This document shows positions 61,101 to 64,000 of a DNA stretch of 64,000 nt, piece by piece. A model generated the notes under the pieces. It made no database searches. It was given only the letters and a program-made list of their open reading frames with translations, and had not been told where the DNA came from. How positions within the stretch are numbered: position 1 is the stretch's first letter; each line of letters starts with the position of its first letter. The position numbers and the translations under genes are program-made. This DNA is from Spongilla lacustris (taxonomy: Eukaryota; Porifera; Demospongiae; Spongillida; Spongillidae), in assembly GCA_949361645.1 (NCBI GenBank), contig OX442434.1:293561-357560 (forward strand). The letters are read 5' to 3'.

Positions 61101-62815
61101 GGAGTTTTTTAAGTTTTAAAGACTGTAGAAAGCAATTGTTATTTTTATTATAACTCTTTCTCCTTTGCCAGTACTTGCTAATTATGGAGCCAGTGTTCTA
61201 TCTCCAAAACTGAAGCTTCAGGTCAGTCCTCTATGTAATAGCACTTACCCAAGACCCTTTCTGTTTGCTTTGCTTCACTGCCCCCCTCTCCTTTTCCCTC
61301 CATTGTTCTTTACCACTCTCCTCCATTCAATCTCTCCTGTTGTGTCTATTCGTTTCTCTTTCTCTGCTTTAAGCATAACAAATTGAGAAGGGTACTAAAT
61401 GCAATGGTACATCACAAGACTAGCAAAGGCCCTGGCTACAAGTTCCCTGAAGTGTTTGCACCAGAAAATGTGACAACAGTATGTTGTTTCCATGGCATTG
61501 AACCATAACAAACTCACTGCACCAACAGCTGCTGCAGGTCCAGAACTACATGAAGCCTGGACAATCACAGCAGCCTCAGCCTGCAAATAAGCTACTGACT
61601 AGGGCGAAGAAAAGGGGCACATTGCAGGGTCTAGGGAGGTAACTACTCTCCTCCATGTGACATTTGCATATTCCACACCCCACCCTTATTCTAGGTTTCC
61701 ACTTCAGGATTTAAGTGAAAAGATCAACCAAGTGCAGTACTTGAAGGATCAGAAGCAAGCACCTCCACAGCCTGTGCATGTGTGTGCATGTGTGTGTGCA
61801 TGTGTGTGCATGTGTGTGTACATGTGTGTGCATATGTATGTGTGTGCATGTGTGCGTGCATGTGTGTGTATATGTTTGTGCATGTGTATGTGCATGTATA
61901 CATGTGTGTGCATGTGTTTGTGCATGTGTACATGTGTATGTGCATGTGTACATGTGTGTGCATGTGTGTGTACGTATATGTGCAAGTGTACATGTGTGTG
62001 CATGTGTGTGTGCATGTGTATGTGCATGTGTACATGTGTGTGCATGTGTGTGTGCATGTGTGTGTGCGTGTGTGTGTACATGTGTGTGTGTATTTGTGTC
62101 AGTCATGTGTGTGTGTGTTAGTAGACTTATGTGCTCCTCTTCTTTGTGTGCAGACAGAAGAGGTAGGAGAAGTTTTGATCACCAATTTAGACCTAACGCA
62201 GCCCTCCAACACGCGCTCCTCCTCCCCTTGGGTCATGTCCTCTGATACCAGCAGTAGTGCCCAGCACACTAGGAGGCTACCTGCCACCTTGCAACGCCTT
62301 CAGGAGAGGCAAAGGGGCCTTCCTCCTCCCCACCCCTCTGCTAATAAACCTGGTGCCCAAATGACCAGCAGCATTCAGTTGCAGGCAATGCCTAATATTG
62401 CCAAACAAACAGTGCTCAAAACAAGTTTACCCACCACCATACAACCATCCACCACACTACCCACCACTGCACAACCATCCACAAGACGACGGAGAGAAAA
62501 GGCCATAACTGAACCACCACCGCCACTGCCAACACCATTCGAGGTAATAAAGCAGCTCATTGTATTGCGTGCGTTACAATTAACACATCATCGCAGGTTG
62601 ATGCAGTTGAGAAACGGGGTGATGTCATAGATTACCTCATCGGTGATCTGCCCATGTCTGCACCGCCGAGGGTGGGCAAGAAGGTCACACACAAGTCGCT
62701 CTTCTGGAGCAGGAGGCGCTATATGCAGCCTGCTGAGAGGCAGAGAAAGCGCAAGGCTGTTACCCCTGGGTCTGTGCTGTACAAGATACCTCCGGACTAT
62801 GTTGATATTTACTGA
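55170..62815 (+). CDS. Coiled-coil protein of unknown function, 23 exons
   Basis: Not recognised. Exons: 55170-55418, 55468-55509, 55560-55592, 55646-55729, 55791-55829, 55882-55931, 55995-56093, 56155-56261, 57696-57900, 58136-58334, 58592-58711, 58798-58848, 58892-59167, 59275-59491, 59731-59937, 60042-60799, 60910-61060, 61172-61221, 61374-61478, 61529-61638, 61695-61773, 62154-62543, 62597-62815; phases all agree, about 1279 aa. Heptad-rich coiled coil covers roughly residues 60-660, with a Ser/Arg-rich insert in 58892-59167. Exon 60042-60799 encodes tandem GHTQQ/GHTHQD-type repeats. The tail is proline-rich, then a basic end finishing in DYVDIY. ATG 55170 is preferred, but 55011 and 55221 are also in frame. 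Introns 3 and 15 appear to use GC donors. The donor of exon 21 is uncertain because it runs into a TG repeat. Confidence 0.82.
56290..56425. mobile_element. Foldback element in an intron of the coiled-coil gene
   Basis: GCAATTGAGTAAAA (56290-56303) followed by CAAAGGGATTA is mirrored by TAATCCCTTG...TTTTTACTCAATTGC ending at 56425. Ends resemble the AAGGGAACA/TTCCCTT part of the 29082-29320 element, so a related family is possible. Confidence 0.6.
56619..57353. mobile_element. TIR element of about 735 bp in intron 8 of the coiled-coil gene
   Basis: Both ends carry GATTATTAGTTTCTCGTCC in inverted orientation within about 40-bp imperfect arms (left GGCCAAGCAAACTT..., right complement GGCCATGCAAGGTT...). 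Interior has no transposase frame and holds a second, smaller element. Confidence 0.7.
56859..57046. mobile_element. Nested 188-bp MITE inside the larger TIR element
   Basis: Terminal inverted repeats TGGACTGGGGACCAG plus AAGAAGTA on the left and the complement on the right (57024-57046), one base insertion. A third, single end (TGGACTGGGGACCAG) occurs at about 63079. Confidence 0.75.
58335..58558. repeat. 13-bp minisatellite continuous with the coiled-coil exon-10 donor
   Basis: About 16 copies of GTGTACAGGCTGT. The donor itself reads AAG|GTACAGG, so each unit repeats the donor sequence. Confidence 0.93.
59510..59645. repeat. CT-rich repeat with CTCCTCTTCCCTCC
   Basis: Degenerate 30-40-bp units, pyrimidine-rich on the sense strand, in intron 14 of the coiled-coil gene. 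Confidence 0.85.
60160..60385 (+). repeat. Coding tandem repeat, GHTQQ-N/D-H type
   Basis: In-frame 15/30-bp repeat coding Gly-His-Thr-Gln/His-Gln-Asn/Asp-His-Thr/Ile-Gln-Pro units, about seven doubles. Confidence 0.92.
61775..62125. repeat. TGCATGTG/TACATGTG microsatellite
   Basis: TG-rich with CATG breaks, starting at the presumed donor of coiled-coil exon 21 and ending just before the acceptor of exon 22. Confidence 0.95.
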
Positions 62816-62891
62816 AACATACATGTGTTATTATTGGTCTCTACACTCATTCAGATTGTGATTTTGGGTCTCAGCTCTGCCTAAATCTGAT

Positions 62892-62897
62892 AATAAA
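62892..62897 (+). promoter_or_regulatory. Candidate polyadenylation signal of the coiled-coil gene
   Basis: AATAAA 76 bp after the stop codon at 62815, in an AT-rich stretch. Position fits a short 3' UTR; not proven. Confidence 0.55.
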
Positions 62898-63549
62898 TGC
62901 AATCAAATATTGAATGCAAGCGTAGTAAATTAGTCTTTTTATTTTTATCGTTACCCCGAAAATTCCCTTATTGTTACATAATAACGTAATTGTCGAGCGC
63001 GCGCTGCACCGACGTACTTCCGGCGCCGCAACGACTATTAATAATCAATAGTCCTTGGTTATTAATAGATATATACAATGGACTGGGGACCAGCGTGTGG
63101 CTTGCGAGACTACATGTATGTGGAACGCCGATGAGTCTAATAATAACTCCACTAGAAAACTTGTACCGCTCTGGCAGATGTCCAGTGTCAAACTCCTCCC
63201 CCCACCTCAGCCCCTCCTTCCATAACCTTTGAAGGCTACTTTCATGAAGTTCTGCGTAAAATATGCCCTGGCGGTTGCTTTGTTGGAAAGGCGAAGGATG
63301 AATCGTCCTGGATTCCTGGTCGCTTTATAAGTCATCCCGACACTATAACTTAAGGGTAACGCCAGGAACGTGAATGGACGTATCTTCTCCCAAAATAGTA
63401 ACAATGACATCATAATCGTCTGAATGTTTATTATTTTAGGCGGGTTAATTACTACTTGCCGGTGCGCGCTTACTGGAATGAAAGTGGCAGCACCCTGTGC
63501 GCCGTAACTCAAAGACCTCGTTTCGTCTTTTGTGTGCGAAAATAGAACC
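62898..63549. other. Intergenic region before TBL1
   Basis: Apart from a doubtful minus-strand frame and one isolated TIR-like end near 63079, no feature was found. The promoter of TBL1 is expected just before 63550. Confidence 0.6.
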
Positions 63550-63551
63550 AT
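63207..63551 (-). CDS. Doubtful 114-codon open frame opposite the TBL1 promoter
   Basis: Uninterrupted minus-strand frame whose ATG (63551) overlaps the TBL1 start codon on the other strand. The product would have one hydrophobic stretch (PFTFLALPLSYSVGM) and a basic C-terminus. No homology recognised. An in-frame ATG pair further in would give a shorter form. It may be a small real gene driven by the shared upstream region or a chance frame. Confidence 0.2.
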   Translation of the reverse strand: MVLFSHTKDETRSLSYGAQGAATFIPVSAHRQVVINPPKIINIQTIMMSLLLFWEKIRPFTFLALPLSYSVGMTYKATRNPGRFILRLSNKATARAYFTQNFMKVAFKGYGRRG

Positions 63552-63817
63552 GAGTATTACGAGCGACGAAGTTAATTTTTTGATTTACAGATACCTGCTG
63601 GAGTCCGGTGAGAACACAAATGCGCTCAACTTTTCAAGCCCTATAATTTGTTTATTCGTTTCTACCGTTAGGTTTTCAACACACTGCCTTCACGTTTGGT
63701 CTGGAGAGCAACGTTCACCAAACCAGCATTAATGGAACTCTGGTGCCTCCGGGTGCACTTATTACCGTGATACAGAAAGGTTTACAGTATGTGGAGGCTG
63801 AAGCTAGCATTGCAGAG
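63550..63817 (+). CDS. TBL1XR1: TBL1X/TBL1XR1 orthologue (LisH, WD40 co-repressor subunit), 5' end only
   Basis: Transducin beta-like 1 proteins are nuclear subunits of the NCoR/SMRT corepressor complex. Exons 63550-63607 (ends TCC G|GTGAGA) and 63672-63817 (ends GCA GAG|GTAACA) join in phase. The 68 residues start [16 protein letters not shown] and contain the LisH motif, then the family's [14 protein letters not shown] and [12 protein letters not shown] segments. The remaining exons, with the F-box-like region and WD40 repeats, lie beyond the right edge. TBL1X and TBL1XR1 cannot be separated from this fragment; an invertebrate would normally have one gene. Confidence 0.95.
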
Positions 63818-64000
63818 GTAACATGTGGTGTGTTCAAAAAGCTATCCAAATTACTGTTTACATATGGTTTTATGGAAAATTAAAATAACTTGCTAGGAAC
63901 AAATTGATACCATGGTAATTTGGATTCCATATGTATTAGTAGCATTGTACATTGTTGACCCCCAACCATATCATTATCATTGCCGACCCTCAACCATATC

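Noticed and set aside
1..64000. tRNA, rRNA or other structured RNA genes
   Set aside because: No convincing tRNA box A/B pair, rRNA segment or snRNA-like sequence was noticed when reading; a tRNAscan/Infernal run would be needed to exclude small ones.

Overview
Eukaryotic (metazoan) genomic DNA: genes are split by GT-AG introns, and the proteins encoded (myosin VIIa with MyTH4-FERM tail, filamins, an LRCH-type LRR/calponin-homology protein, a TBL1-type LisH protein) are animal families. Non-repetitive introns are often only 40-100 bp, the remainder are swollen by minisatellites, and genes sit head to head 100-300 bp apart. A compact invertebrate genome, possibly a sponge or other early-branching animal, is my inference; nothing in the window proves the taxon. 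One 200-base N gap (48801-49000) shows this is a draft scaffold.

Layout. 294-11755 (-): 25 coding exons of a myosin VIIa orthologue (motor, IQ, post-IQ helix, MyTH4, most of the first FERM), cut by the left window edge. 12038-about 13745 (+): a DEDDy 3'-5' exonuclease gene (WRN-exonuclease-like), head to head with the myosin, 3' end unsure. 14000-18200: repeats, a small helix-turn-helix ORF remnant that resembles a transposase N-terminus, decayed sequence and hairpin elements. 18202-27528 (+) and 31711-42952 (+): two tandem filamin paralogues, each with three CH domains and about 24 or 26 filamin Ig repeats. In both, two short exons are followed by one giant exon (7.6 and 8.7 kb). 27529-31710 between them holds foldback/MITE-like sequences. 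43346-54911 (-): LRCH orthologue (LRRs plus C-terminal CH), with the N gap inside one intron. 55170-62815 (+): a 23-exon coiled-coil protein I do not recognise, head to head with LRCH. 63550-right edge (+): first two exons of a TBL1X/TBL1XR1 orthologue.

The filamins, myosin VIIa and probably LRCH are actin-cytoskeleton proteins, but there is no sign of operon-like linkage; the neighbourhood looks like ordinary eukaryotic gene order plus a local filamin duplication.

The most interesting signals are: (1) many intronic minisatellites whose repeat unit contains a copy of the neighbouring splice junction, in one case 31 coding bases plus the 3' splice site repeated about 15 times; (2) sharply bounded tracts of about 98% DNA identity between otherwise diverged filamin paralogues, the signature of gene conversion; (3) full-length filamins with three instead of two CH domains; (4) nested and foldback inverted-repeat elements; (5) two reading-frame-supported GC-AG introns in the coiled-coil gene.
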